Below, one piece after another: positions 8,501 through 17,165 of a DNA stretch of 50,371 nucleotides. This DNA is from an uncultured Clostridia bacterium. Its GTDB lineage: Bacteria > Bacillota > Clostridia > TANB77 > CAG-508. The stretch spans positions 1-50,371 of the forward strand of contig CAKOWZ010000015.1 in the NCBI GenBank assembly GCA_934129745.1. The letters run 5' to 3'. The notes under the pieces are model-generated. The model searched no databases. It saw only the letters and a list, made by a program, of their open reading frames with translations, and was not told the origin of the DNA. Position numbers and translations under genes: made by a program. Within the stretch, counting starts at the first letter, position 1; every line of letters begins with the position of its first letter.

Positions 8501-11500
8501 TCAGATGCTAATAAATTAGTTGGAACACCTGATGAACAAGTTGAAATTACTGTTATGAAAGATATTACAAAAGATGAATCACATAAGATTTTTGTTGATT
8601 CTAGTAAAAATATTAAATTAGATTTAAATGGTCATACACTTACAACTAGTGCTAATGAAAATGTTATAGTAAATTCTGGTAAATTGGAAATTTATGATAG
8701 TAGTGAAAAAATCGATGAAGAAACTGGTGAAAAAATTGCTGGTACTGGAAAAATTAAAGGTTTAACAAGAGATAGTATTATTAATTGTGTTTATGGTGAA
8801 AAAATAATTAAAAAAATTGGATTAGATGAAATTAATATTGTAAGTGGTACAATAGGAAAATATGAAGGAAATACAGTAATTAATTATCCTGAAGATATGA
8901 ATTTTAAATTTAGTGTTGAACAAGAAACAAATGTTAATTTGGAGATGACAGGGGTTGATTTAGATAATTTACTTACAAGTGTATATATTGATGGAAAAGA
9001 TGTAACATATTCATATAGACAGAAAAAAGTTAATTATGGTTCTGGTTGGGGTTTAGCACATATTAATTTAGGCAAAGTTACTGCTGGAGAACATACTGTA
9101 AGAATAAAATATTATAGATATAATTATAATACTCCTAAATTTGAGAGTTTTACTATTACTTCAGGAGAAGGTAGAGGAAATTTGACTTTAACATCAGGTA
9201 CATATGAAACAAGTGATATAAAAAATTATGCTGATATGTATATAAATGGTGGAACAGTAAATGTTGGTGTTAATAGTTATATAAGTGGTTATATTGAAAT
9301 AAATGATGGTGATATTAATGGTTGTATTGATAGTGATTCTGGTACAAAAACATTAATTAAAGGTGGAAATTTTAATTCATTAACATATTGTGTAAAAAAT
9401 GCAGGAAATCTAATTATAGAAAATGAACCAGTATTTAATTCAGTACATAATCAAGTAAACAGATATTATGCATTAGCAAACACTGGAAAAATGCAAATAA
9501 ATGGTGGAAATTATATTGGAGGAATTGGTAACAGTGAAAATAATTATAATGATGCAATAATTACAAAAGCACAAATAAGTTCACCAGATAATGCAATATC
9601 AAATTCAGGAAATATAATTATTGAAAATGTTACAATTAATTCAGCTAATTATATTTTAAAAAATACAACTGGTGAAACTGTAATTAAAAATATAACATTA
9701 AAAATGGATGATCAAAATAATCCTGTTATATCTAATGGAATTAAAAATGAAACTGGAACTGTTAGATTAAATTCTGGAAAAATATATGTAAAAAATAATG
9801 TTATAGAAAATAAAACAGGAACAATTGAAATAAATGGTGGAGAATTTACATCTTCTAGTAATGGCATTATAATTACTAATGGCGGTAATTTTATAATGAA
9901 TGATGGAAAAATAACAAGTAATGGTAGTTGTATAAAAAATTCTTCTACTCATGGTTCTATTCCAACATTAAATATTAATGGGGGGATAATGAAATCAATT
10001 AATTCAACACCAATTATTGAAGATAATATATATGGAAAAACAGTATGTATAATAGGAAAAAAAGATAATGTTATTAATAATAATAGTCCAATAATTCAAG
10101 GAAAAGATACAGCAATATCACTTATTTGTAAAGGTACAATTAAATTTTATGATGGTGTTTTAGTTGGAACAAAACATAATGTTATATCAGGAATAATAGA
10201 TGATGTATCAGGTGAATTAGTAAAAGAAGATAAAGATGATGGTCTTGAATATATATCTTTGGGAATTTCTAAAAATATTGTTGCAAGAATATCTGTAAAT
10301 GATAATCCAAATGTAAGTGGAATTGAGCAAAAATATTATAAATTGGAAAATGGATATTATAATTTTTATACACTAAATTCAGCTATTACAGCTTGTTTGG
10401 ATAATAAAAATACAACAATTCAATTAATGGAAGATGAAGTTTATATTGGAGGAACAGTTAATATTCCGGTAAGTAAAGATATAACAATTGATTTTAATGG
10501 TAAAACAATATATGGATTTGCAAATATTAATATTGAAAATAATGGTAAACTTAAATTTACTAACATTTGTGAAGATGATAATATTGAATATGGTAAATTA
10601 ATATGTAATAAAGGAACTTTAATTAAAAATAATAGTTCAGCAATATTTAATATGGAAAAAATACAAACTTCAGGTAGTGTAATGGTTCTTGATAATTATG
10701 GAACATCTAATATCAAAAATTCTAAAATAGATGGTAATGGTACAATAAATAATAAAGATTTCGGAATTTTAAATATTGAAGATTCAGAAACAGGGGTTGT
10801 TGAAAATTTTGCAGCAAGTGAAAATAATAGTGATATTAATGTATTTACATATAAAAATAGTACTTGTTTAAAAGGAATTACAAATTCAGGAACTGGAACA
10901 GTATTATCTTTAAATAGTACAATGAATTATAATGATAATGCATCAACAGGAACATTAATAGTTGAAAATTCAATAAGTAAAAATGGTATTTCAAATGTTG
11001 GAACTGGAAAAGTTATAATTAAAGGTGATGATAATAAATCAGGTACAATAACTAATAGAGATAAAGATGGTATTATTGAAATACAAGGTGGTAAAATAGG
11101 TGGTAAAAATTATTCTATTGAAAATTATGGAAAAATGGTAATTACAGGAGGAAAATTTGATGAACAATATGAATTAACTACATCACTTAACCGTTTAAAC
11201 ACAATTTGTAATTATGATACAGGTAATATTGAAATATCTGGAGATGATACATATATATATGCAAAAAATAAAGATACAATTAAAAATATGGGAACTATAA
11301 TTATTAATGGTGGAACAATTAAAAGTGATAAATCAATTGGTATTTCAAATGTAAATGGAACAGTAACAATTGGTACAAATGATGGAATTGTAAATTATAA
11401 TATGGTTATTAATGGCAAAACATCAGGTATAAAAAATACTGGTACACTTAATTTTTATGATGGAATTATTGAAGGTGAAGAAGGTAAATCTATTGTAGGT

Positions 11501-14500
11501 ACTATTACAAATTCTGAAGCTGGATATTCACAAATAAAACATATTGGAGAATATGATTTTGATAATGGAACAACAGAAAAATATCATGTTGACTCTGGAA
11601 GAGAAATCTTAGTTTTGGAAAGTATTGATATTGCTTATGTTGAATCTACTGGAAAAAAATACACATCAATTACAGATGCTCTTAATGAAACAGCTGATAC
11701 AGATACAATTAAATTATTAAATAATTATATGTATACAGAAACACAACAATCTTTTGAAATTGGTGAAAATAAAAATATTATATTAGATTTAAATGGATAT
11801 AATATTATTTCATCAAAAATTGGTACTATAATTAATAATGGTAATTTGACAATTAAAGGTACAAGAAATAGTGAAGATGGTGAAATTGTAACAAGTAATT
11901 TTACAGCTGAAAATACTGATATAATACAAAATAATGGAACACTTGTAATTGAATCTGGTTCTTATGGAATTACATCAGGAGGAACAAGTAGGTTATCTTT
12001 TAATTTTATTAAAAATACAGGAAATTTGGTTGTAAATGATGGTGTGTTTAGTTCAAGTACATATGGAAAAAGTATTTGTAATACAACTGGTAATGTTACA
12101 ATAAATGGAGGTACATTTAATAATATAGAAAATTCTGGTTCAGGAAAAATTAATATTTTAGGTGGAAAAATAAATGGCTCAAGAGAATCAGTTTTAAATT
12201 CATCTACAGATGGTGTGATTAATATTAATAATGCATTTGTTAGTTCACAAATTGTTAATAAAAAATCAGGAACAATCAATATTTTGGGTGGAAATATAGC
12301 TAATGAAACTACATCATATAACCCTATTACAAATAGTGGTTCAGGAACTATTAATATTACAGGTGGAACAATTAAAGGTTATGGGTCAATAATATCAAAA
12401 TATAAAATTAAAGCGATAATTTCAAATGAAGGTATTGGAACAATTAATATTGATGGAACTGGTTTAACTGGTGATGATAAAATTGAATTATCAGATGATT
12501 ATGGTTTCTGGGATGAGTATTTATATAATATTTATAATGTTCAAAAAGAAGGTATAATCAATGTTAAAGGAAAAGTTAATATTAATTGTAAATCAAGTTA
12601 TGGTTGGGAAAGAGCAGCTATATATGCTCAAGCTGGAACTGTAAATATTGGTGATAAAAATAATATGACAAATGATGTTATAATTACTTCAACAGAAATG
12701 GGTATTAAAGAAAATATTGGTACAGTTTTAAATTATTATGGTGGTAAAATATCTGCACCATTAGCTGTGTGTGGAGGTATTGAAACTATATCAAGTGGTT
12801 ACCAATTAATTACTGATTATGATGGTAATAATGAAGTTTTGACAATTGGAAATGAAAGTGATGTTGTACAAGTTGGAAGTAATAAATATTCTTCATTACA
12901 AGATGCTATTAATAAAAATGATGGTGGTACTTTAGTATTATTAAAAGGATTTAGAATTACTACATCAGATGTTGTTGAAATACCTGAAAATAAAGAATTT
13001 GTACTTGATTTAAATGGAAAAACTATTACAACATATCTTAATGGTGAATGGATTTTAAATAAAGGTAATTTAACACTTACAGATAGTTCAAGTGCTCATA
13101 ATGGAAATATAACAGGTATTATGAATACTATTATAAAAAATGAGGGAACATTGGAATTAGCTGGCGGAAATATTAATTCTAATAATGATGTTGGAAATTT
13201 GAGGAATTTTAGAATTATTTATAATACTGGAAATGGAAATATAAAAGTTAGTGGTGGAAATTATAAATCTAAAATTAGAACATCAAATCCAAATTATCCT
13301 ACTAATATTAGTTGGAAAGGTAGAGATTATGGTGACATTATTTGGAGTGATAGTCCAAGTAAAATTGTAATAACAGGTGGTGCTTTGGAAACAGTTACTG
13401 AATATTCTGGTACAAATCATGATTGTATATTTACAGCAAATGAAAATTCTAGTTTAGAAATGACAGGTGGAAGTATTACAAATAATGCAATTGATTCAAA
13501 AGGTATTAGAATGAGTTTAGGTGGAAATATTGATTTATCAGGTGATTCTAAAATTATGAGTAATGGATATAGTATTAGTGTTGGTTACTCTGGTATTATT
13601 AATATATCTGATCCAGTGGTAGTTACTGGTACAATTTCAGGTTCTTGTGATGCTTATATAACAGGAGGAACTATTGGAACAATTAACACTAAAAATGCAA
13701 CTGTTACAGGTGGAACAATTGGTAAAGCTGATCAAGGTGATGTTATTAATATTTCTGATAATGCTAAAATAGGAACTGGAGAGGAAGTTGCAATTCGTAA
13801 ATATGCTAAAGTTAATATAACAGGTGGTGTTATTTCAGGTGGTATTTTAGATGATGAAAGCAACTTAATTTCAATGAATTTAACAATGTCAGGTGGAAAA
13901 GTTGTTGGAACATCTTATGGTATAAAATTTAAAAATGCTGGTACAGTTGTTAATATTACAGATGGTGAGATTAGTGCATCAAATGGACCAGGAATTTGGG
14001 AAATTAAGGGAAAATTAATTTTAGGTGTAAATGATAAAGAAATTCCTAGTATAATTTCACCTGTTGTAAAAGGTACAACTTGTGGTGTTAAAAATGAAAA
14101 AGGTGAATTTGAATTTTATGATGGTATTATTAAATCTGATTTAAGTTCAAATAGTTCTATTGATGGTGATGTAAGTAAAAGACCTGAGATGTATGTTGTT
14201 TCAAATGAATCTGATGAAAATAATAAATTTGCTGTTTTAAGAATCAATGGTGATATTGAAAAAGTTGCTGAAGTTAATAATATTGAGTATACTAATTTTT
14301 ATGATGCAATAAATGAGGCAATTAAATTAAATACAACTGTAAAAATATTTAAGGGAATAGAATTAACAGATGTGATTACAATTCCAAATGGAAGTAATGT
14401 GACAATAGATTTAGCTGGACATACTTTACAAGGAAGTATTTCATCAGGTGCATTAATAATTAATAATGGAACATTAACAATTATTGATTCTTCTGAGTCA

Positions 14501-14686
14501 AGTACAACAGATTTTGCTACAATTGAGAATACTGCTGGAGCTGCAATTGAAAATAATGGAACATTAATAATAGGTGTGGATGATAATGTTAATAATAATA
14601 ATTCGCCTAGAATAATTGGGGTTTCAGAGGCTGTTATAGGTAGTGGTACAAAGAAATTGTTTGATGGACAGATTATTAATAAATAA
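5504..14686 (+). CDS. Giant secreted protein: cohesin-like domain, internal SPQTG motif, dockerin and six beta-helix modules
   Basis: 3060 residues, one unbroken frame. The order is: N-terminal signal/TM helix (about 11-30); cohesin-like beta-sandwich (about 48-200); Pro/Glu linker; sorting-like motif SPQTG (222-226) with a hydrophobic helix (229-250); a second hydrophobic, signal-peptide-like segment (about 263-280); an Asn-rich spacer; a dockerin with duplicated calcium loops DINGDGKSNQVE (394-405) and GDLNCDNDINKQD (about 430); two beta domains; then six right-handed beta-helix modules. Each module opens with Y-(T/S)-x-(L/I/F)-x-DA (near 776, 991, 1619, 2051, 2461, 2927), continues with (L/F)DLNG(H/K/Y)(T/N)(L/I), and has many 'NxGxLxIxDSS' and 'GGxI' rungs. 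The protein ends abruptly without a C-terminal anchor. It looks like a cohesin wall protein fused to a dockerin-bearing beta-helix adhesin or glycan-binding protein. No pectate-lyase catalytic residues were identified. Confidence 0.85.
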   Translation: MKGLISNKKKGIVIVLNIIAIFVISMLLIFRQENFTAKAQKINTNGDSDKLSFDLLVTPEVVKVKSGETVEISMDLSQINVGENGLNSIVGNLKYDEKLFDSMTFIGSENVLNDGNTKDTTKWNVELNQIKDSDLYGKFCIYTMKEGVKDNQNIAKISLKLKENLKLQTTKIVFENLESSDGKLEVPDENRVVTIIIYDDEKTPEIPEDEKTIPEEPQTPQSPQTGDTNIIIAVIILILTVLMDIVFFGLNKNKSHNIGKKFLGLLLVLLIGGSCIYNFTNAEEQLKDAIDILDVKQTWLNSSKYLVTDDNVSRIAPNTKIKDMTEELSKDVEISSNDSNSVENNNSNNGNNINNNNNVNENDIVTSGMKIGIKNGTNEDADKDKTYNISVWGDINGDGKSNQVELTSVIRNNVDSEKWKLEDIEKLSGDLNCDNDINKQDVDLSVRYIVYGEMTIPEIEDVEKPDVEVVSGNYSDKLKAYISNEVEIKITENAENAQNTKYKIETVSEESGEIKEIVQYTEISREQLNSEGKFETIIKISDNGVYKISAYTTGKLGNRSKIPYIIVHKTVGTFGYQIHYFYDGIENESKKISGTGNLGSPISITPKKEDGNYILDTHYGEGDYIGTQGIPIIISENEEKNVGYVYYVTKGKEYHISGEVIGGNGVISDISETVFEGQNSTKDIIVTPNKGYKIKEIKKYTSSEYSDIEDIKKYGNVENIYNVSRSMNIEKFENVRGNIHVTVEFEPSPYVAQIVKIPSDIDQNIKGENGEIILNQQYTTLNDAIIDAKIANDASSDKNKLVEIIILKDIENETNIVKDNNNISIDLKGYNINYSGTSEINYTLQTENAKLTIIDTSTTGTGKISNKNGVGVYIKKTGELTVGVNDDDVSLITPVVQGSTYGVYKEFDVNDEKVVNDKDGKEYYPEGIFNFYDGIIIGGKKDDGYNALNMQKIDNTPDNYNATIMTNSETGNQEATLHVVSDVEATIGKRRYSRIEDAISDANKLVGTPDEQVEITVMKDITKDESHKIFVDSSKNIKLDLNGHTLTTSANENVIVNSGKLEIYDSSEKIDEETGEKIAGTGKIKGLTRDSIINCVYGEKIIKKIGLDEINIVSGTIGKYEGNTVINYPEDMNFKFSVEQETNVNLEMTGVDLDNLLTSVYIDGKDVTYSYRQKKVNYGSGWGLAHINLGKVTAGEHTVRIKYYRYNYNTPKFESFTITSGEGRGNLTLTSGTYETSDIKNYADMYINGGTVNVGVNSYISGYIEINDGDINGCIDSDSGTKTLIKGGNFNSLTYCVKNAGNLIIENEPVFNSVHNQVNRYYALANTGKMQINGGNYIGGIGNSENNYNDAIITKAQISSPDNAISNSGNIIIENVTINSANYILKNTTGETVIKNITLKMDDQNNPVISNGIKNETGTVRLNSGKIYVKNNVIENKTGTIEINGGEFTSSSNGIIITNGGNFIMNDGKITSNGSCIKNSSTHGSIPTLNINGGIMKSINSTPIIEDNIYGKTVCIIGKKDNVINNNSPIIQGKDTAISLICKGTIKFYDGVLVGTKHNVISGIIDDVSGELVKEDKDDGLEYISLGISKNIVARISVNDNPNVSGIEQKYYKLENGYYNFYTLNSAITACLDNKNTTIQLMEDEVYIGGTVNIPVSKDITIDFNGKTIYGFANINIENNGKLKFTNICEDDNIEYGKLICNKGTLIKNNSSAIFNMEKIQTSGSVMVLDNYGTSNIKNSKIDGNGTINNKDFGILNIEDSETGVVENFAASENNSDINVFTYKNSTCLKGITNSGTGTVLSLNSTMNYNDNASTGTLIVENSISKNGISNVGTGKVIIKGDDNKSGTITNRDKDGIIEIQGGKIGGKNYSIENYGKMVITGGKFDEQYELTTSLNRLNTICNYDTGNIEISGDDTYIYAKNKDTIKNMGTIIINGGTIKSDKSIGISNVNGTVTIGTNDGIVNYNMVINGKTSGIKNTGTLNFYDGIIEGEEGKSIVGTITNSEAGYSQIKHIGEYDFDNGTTEKYHVDSGREILVLESIDIAYVESTGKKYTSITDALNETADTDTIKLLNNYMYTETQQSFEIGENKNIILDLNGYNIISSKIGTIINNGNLTIKGTRNSEDGEIVTSNFTAENTDIIQNNGTLVIESGSYGITSGGTSRLSFNFIKNTGNLVVNDGVFSSSTYGKSICNTTGNVTINGGTFNNIENSGSGKINILGGKINGSRESVLNSSTDGVININNAFVSSQIVNKKSGTINILGGNIANETTSYNPITNSGSGTINITGGTIKGYGSIISKYKIKAIISNEGIGTINIDGTGLTGDDKIELSDDYGFWDEYLYNIYNVQKEGIINVKGKVNINCKSSYGWERAAIYAQAGTVNIGDKNNMTNDVIITSTEMGIKENIGTVLNYYGGKISAPLAVCGGIETISSGYQLITDYDGNNEVLTIGNESDVVQVGSNKYSSLQDAINKNDGGTLVLLKGFRITTSDVVEIPENKEFVLDLNGKTITTYLNGEWILNKGNLTLTDSSSAHNGNITGIMNTIIKNEGTLELAGGNINSNNDVGNLRNFRIIYNTGNGNIKVSGGNYKSKIRTSNPNYPTNISWKGRDYGDIIWSDSPSKIVITGGALETVTEYSGTNHDCIFTANENSSLEMTGGSITNNAIDSKGIRMSLGGNIDLSGDSKIMSNGYSISVGYSGIINISDPVVVTGTISGSCDAYITGGTIGTINTKNATVTGGTIGKADQGDVINISDNAKIGTGEEVAIRKYAKVNITGGVISGGILDDESNLISMNLTMSGGKVVGTSYGIKFKNAGTVVNITDGEISASNGPGIWEIKGKLILGVNDKEIPSIISPVVKGTTCGVKNEKGEFEFYDGIIKSDLSSNSSIDGDVSKRPEMYVVSNESDENNKFAVLRINGDIEKVAEVNNIEYTNFYDAINEAIKLNTTVKIFKGIELTDVITIPNGSNVTIDLAGHTLQGSISSGALIINNGTLTIIDSSESSTTDFATIENTAGAAIENNGTLIIGVDDNVNNNNSPRIIGVSEAVIGSGTKKLFDGQIINK

Positions 14687-14687
14687 T

Positions 14688-14755
14688 TTCTGATTTGGTA
14701 AGTATTCTAATTTGGTAAATACTTTAATTTAATAAATATTTTAATTTAGTAAATA
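14688..14755 (+). repeat. Four tandem 17-bp repeats
   Basis: Copies at 14688-14704, 14705-14721, 14722-14738 and 14739-14755 follow the pattern (t/c)t(c/t)t(a/g)attt(g/a)(g/a)taa(a/g)ta, starting right after the stop codon of the giant gene. Confidence 0.75.
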
Positions 14756-14799
14756 AAGACAGATAATTTTTGGATTATCTGTCTTTTGAATTTTTTTGG
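14755..14799 (+). terminator. Terminator of the giant surface-protein gene
   Basis: Arms aaagacagataat / attatctgtcttt with a 6-nt loop (14755-14786), followed by a T-rich tail. The region from 14800 to the SRP RNA holds only the SRP RNA promoter. Confidence 0.85.
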
Positions 14800-14966
14800 G
14801 GAGTTTTATAATATCTTTTGAAGGTAAATAAAGTTTTAGATGTTTTTGTAAGTATTGGCGCAATAACACCAATAAGAAATTCAATATATTATAATTTTTT
14901 TTATAGAAGTTTGTTTCATATAATTGGCATATATACAAAATATTTATAGAAGTTTTAAAAAAGGTA

Positions 14967-14995
14967 TTGCTAAAAATTTAAAAACAGTATATAAT
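14967..14995 (+). promoter_or_regulatory. Promoter of SRP RNA
   Basis: -35 TTGCTA (14967-14972), 17-bp spacer, -10 TATAAT (14990-14995), placing the RNA start near 15003. Confidence 0.65.
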
Positions 14996-15023
14996 ATTTT
15001 TGATATGAGAAATTTCTAATCTT

Positions 15024-15122
15024 TGTGTGGAGGATATTTTTCAATAAAAAGCTATGAAGCTTGTCAGGTCCGGAAGGAAGCAGCAATAAGTGGTTATTTT
15101 TATGTGGAAAATACTTCCACAG
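15024..15122 (+). ncRNA. ffs: Signal recognition particle RNA (4.5S/small type)
   Basis: The hallmark GTCAGGTCCGGAAGGAAGCA at 15063-15082 is the conserved Ffh-binding symmetric and asymmetric loop region with its GGAA tetraloop. The ends pair: tgtggaggatatttt (from 15026) against aaaatacttccaca (to 15121). The RNA guides Ffh and membrane-protein targeting. Its position directly before dnaX matches the Firmicutes order. A short hairpin with a T-run (15139-15160) may be its terminator. The exact ends are uncertain by about 20 nt. Confidence 0.93.
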
Positions 15123-15181
15123 AGAGGTTAAAAATTGTTCATATCATTTTTTTGATATACAATTTGGGACGGAGTGATATA

Positions 15182-16891
15182 ATGTCATATACAGCTTTAT
15201 ATAGAAAATATAGACCAACAAAATTTAGTGAAATTGTTGGTCAAGAGCATATAACAAGAACATTAAGAAATCAGATAATTGCAAATAGAGTTGGCCATGC
15301 ATATTTGCTTACAGGTGGACGTGGAACAGGAAAAACATCTGCTGCTAAAATTTTAGCAAGAGCCATAAATTGCTTAAATCCACAAGATGGTGAGCCTTGT
15401 AATGAATGTGAAATTTGTAAGGCTGCTATTCAAGGATCTTTAACAGATATTGTTGAAATGGATGCTGCTTCAAATAATAGTGTTGAAGATATTAGATCAA
15501 TTAGAGAAGAAGTTAATTTTTTACCAACTGTTGCAAAATACAGAGTCTATATTATAGATGAGGTTCATATGTTATCTGTTGGGGCTTTTAATGCTTTATT
15601 AAAGACTTTGGAAGAACCCCCTGAACATGTTAAATTTATTTTGGCAACAACTGAACCACAAAAATTGCCTGCTACTATTTTGTCAAGATGCCAAAGATTT
15701 GATTATAAAAAAATATCACCTGAAAATATTAAATTAAGATTAGAGTATATTTGTAAACAAAGTAATATAAGTATCACAGATGAAGCACTAAAAACAATTT
15801 CAGTTTTAGCTGAAGGAGCTATGAGAGATGGTTTAAGTATTTTGGAAAGATGTGTTCAAGAAGGGGAAGACGAAATTACTGATGATAAAGTTAAAGAATT
15901 GGTTGGTATTCCAAAGGTTGAATATATTAATACAATTGTAAATTCTGTTATAAATTGTGATGTTGATGAAACTTTGAAAAATATAGATATTGTGATTGAT
16001 GATGGAAAAGATTTGAATAATTTGATTTGGGAAATTATTAAATATGTTAAAGATATTTTGGTGTTTAAATCAAGTGGAAATTTGAGTTTATATAATGAAA
16101 ATGAGTTAAGCAAAATTAAAGAGATTGCTGATAAAAGTTCTAAACAAAGATTATTAGATATGATTTATAGTTTGTCAGAATTAGCTAATGATTTGAAAAT
16201 GACTACTCAAAAAACAATTATGTTAGAAGTTGGAATTATGAAATTGTGTAATTGTGACCAAAAGAGTGGTGATGAAATTGTTCAAAATAAAAATAGTGAT
16301 GTATCAAATAATGTTTACAAAAATTTTGATAATAATTTAGGAACTCCAGGACAAAATATTGGAAATACGGCAAATAATTCAAATTTAGAAAAAAAGATTA
16401 TTGAACTTGAAAGTAAAATAAACAAAATAACAAACACAATTATCCACAATTCAGAAATAAATGTGGATAACTCATCAACAAAAACATCCACAACAAGAAG
16501 AAACACCACTAAAACACAACAAAATGGCCCAACAAATATTGTTAAAAATTTTAATCCAACCGGAAAGAAAATTGAAAACTGGGGAAAGCTTGTTAATGGA
16601 TTAAAAGAAAATGGAAAAATTATGTTATATACTAATTTAATGAATACAACTGCAACTGAGGTAAATGACATGACAGTTGGAATTGTCTTCCAAAATGGAA
16701 TTACCCCATTTGGCAGAAGTATTTTAGATAAACCTGAAAGTGTAAATGAATTAACTAAAATTGTTTCTATGGAACTAGGAAAAACAATGCAAGTCAGATA
16801 TATAGACGCTAAACATCCAGAAGAATCAAGAGATATTGTCGGTGAAATTACTAAGGAAATTGATATGCCAGTTAATGTTATTGATGAGTAG
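15182..16891 (+). CDS. dnaX: DNA polymerase III subunit tau (and possibly gamma)
   Basis: 569 residues from the ATG at 15182, chosen because ggag lies 8 nt upstream and the canonical start MSYTALYRKYRPTKF follows; the same frame continues upstream but runs through the SRP RNA. The clamp-loader ATPase shows Walker A GGRGTGKTS (45-53), four zinc cysteines in CLNPQDGEPCNECEIC, Walker B VYIIDEVHML, sensor 1 LATTEP and the SRC arginine-finger motif. Domain III ends near 375. A Ser/Thr/Asn-rich linker then leads to a C-terminal domain IV/V region from about 460. In the linker, codons 403-405 (gaa aaa aag) contain the heptamer A AAA AAG, and a -1 shift reaches TGA after two codons (see findings). 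It is followed by ybaB and recR. Confidence 0.96.
   Translation: MSYTALYRKYRPTKFSEIVGQEHITRTLRNQIIANRVGHAYLLTGGRGTGKTSAAKILARAINCLNPQDGEPCNECEICKAAIQGSLTDIVEMDAASNNSVEDIRSIREEVNFLPTVAKYRVYIIDEVHMLSVGAFNALLKTLEEPPEHVKFILATTEPQKLPATILSRCQRFDYKKISPENIKLRLEYICKQSNISITDEALKTISVLAEGAMRDGLSILERCVQEGEDEITDDKVKELVGIPKVEYINTIVNSVINCDVDETLKNIDIVIDDGKDLNNLIWEIIKYVKDILVFKSSGNLSLYNENELSKIKEIADKSSKQRLLDMIYSLSELANDLKMTTQKTIMLEVGIMKLCNCDQKSGDEIVQNKNSDVSNNVYKNFDNNLGTPGQNIGNTANNSNLEKKIIELESKINKITNTIIHNSEINVDNSSTKTSTTRRNTTKTQQNGPTNIVKNFNPTGKKIENWGKLVNGLKENGKIMLYTNLMNTTATEVNDMTVGIVFQNGITPFGRSILDKPESVNELTKIVSMELGKTMQVRYIDAKHPEESRDIVGEITKEIDMPVNVIDE
16390..16404 (+). promoter_or_regulatory. Candidate -1 frameshift signal in dnaX
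   Basis: The heptamer A AAA AAG (16390-16396) lies in the tau reading frame. After a -1 slip the next codons are GAT TAT TGA (16396-16404), giving a product of 407 residues that ends in the linker after domain III. E. coli dnaX uses the same heptamer and an early stop to make gamma. No clear Shine-Dalgarno-like stimulator or close stem-loop is visible, so the call is tentative. The A7 run could also allow transcriptional slippage. Confidence 0.5.
16440..16470. repeat. Inverted pair of consensus DnaA boxes inside dnaX
   Basis: TTATCCACA (16440-16448) and TGTGGATAA (16462-16470) are perfect DnaA-box 9-mers, facing each other with 13 bp between. They also form a hairpin in the mRNA 44 nt after the slippery heptamer. 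Binding is not shown; one further TGTGGATAA exists near 43431. Confidence 0.45.
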
Positions 16892-16922
16892 TGTGCAATT
16901 GGGGACGCGTCCCAATTGCACA
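16892..16922. repeat. GACGCGTC-centred hairpin after dnaX
   Basis: Arms tgtgcaattggg (16892-16903) and cccaattgcaca (16911-16922) flank a gacgcgt core, starting right after the dnaX stop. It lacks a T-tract. Related hairpins lie at 17101-17149 and 26451-26481, so this is a dispersed palindromic family in this genome. The remaining spacer to ybaB holds 'gggggacagatc' and a probable promoter. Confidence 0.75.
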
Positions 16923-17043
16923 AAATGCATAATGGGGGACAGATCTTAAGGGGTGTGTATAAAATGTTATGAAATTAAATAGAGTTAGTTACTTATGTTA
17001 TATATTGTTTTAGATGAAAAATAAGTAAAAACAAATAAAATAA

Positions 17044-17073
17044 TTGACAAATTATATGTATTTAATATATAAA
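17044..17073 (+). promoter_or_regulatory. Probable promoter of ybaB-recR
   Basis: -35 TTGACA (17044-17049), 18-bp spacer, -10 TATAAA (17068-17073). Confidence 0.5.
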
Positions 17074-17100
17074 TTAAAAAAGAAACAATTGAGATAGATG

Positions 17101-17149
17101 TGTCCCAGATTGCTCATTTGAGCAATTTGGACGTGTCCCCAATTGTACA
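17101..17149. repeat. Diverged member of the GGACGCGTCC hairpin family
   Basis: ccagattgctca / tgagcaatttgg form a stem at 17105-17130, followed by acgtgtccccaattgtac, which matches half of the 16892 element. It lies in the ybaB leader just before its ribosome site. Confidence 0.6.
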
Positions 17150-17165
17150 GAAGGAGGAGTTTGAA

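Noticed and set aside
11962..12279. Minus-strand frames inside the giant and GLUG genes
   Set aside because: Shadows of repetitive AT-rich coding sequence, with no starts, family motifs or gene spacing.
15023..15181. Longer dnaX reading frame starting before the SRP RNA
   Set aside because: It runs through the conserved SRP RNA; the ATG at 15182 has a ribosome site and gives the family start.
17100..17165. Upstream extension of ybaB from GTG
   Set aside because: It translates a palindromic repeat; the ATG at 17166 has a perfect ribosome site.
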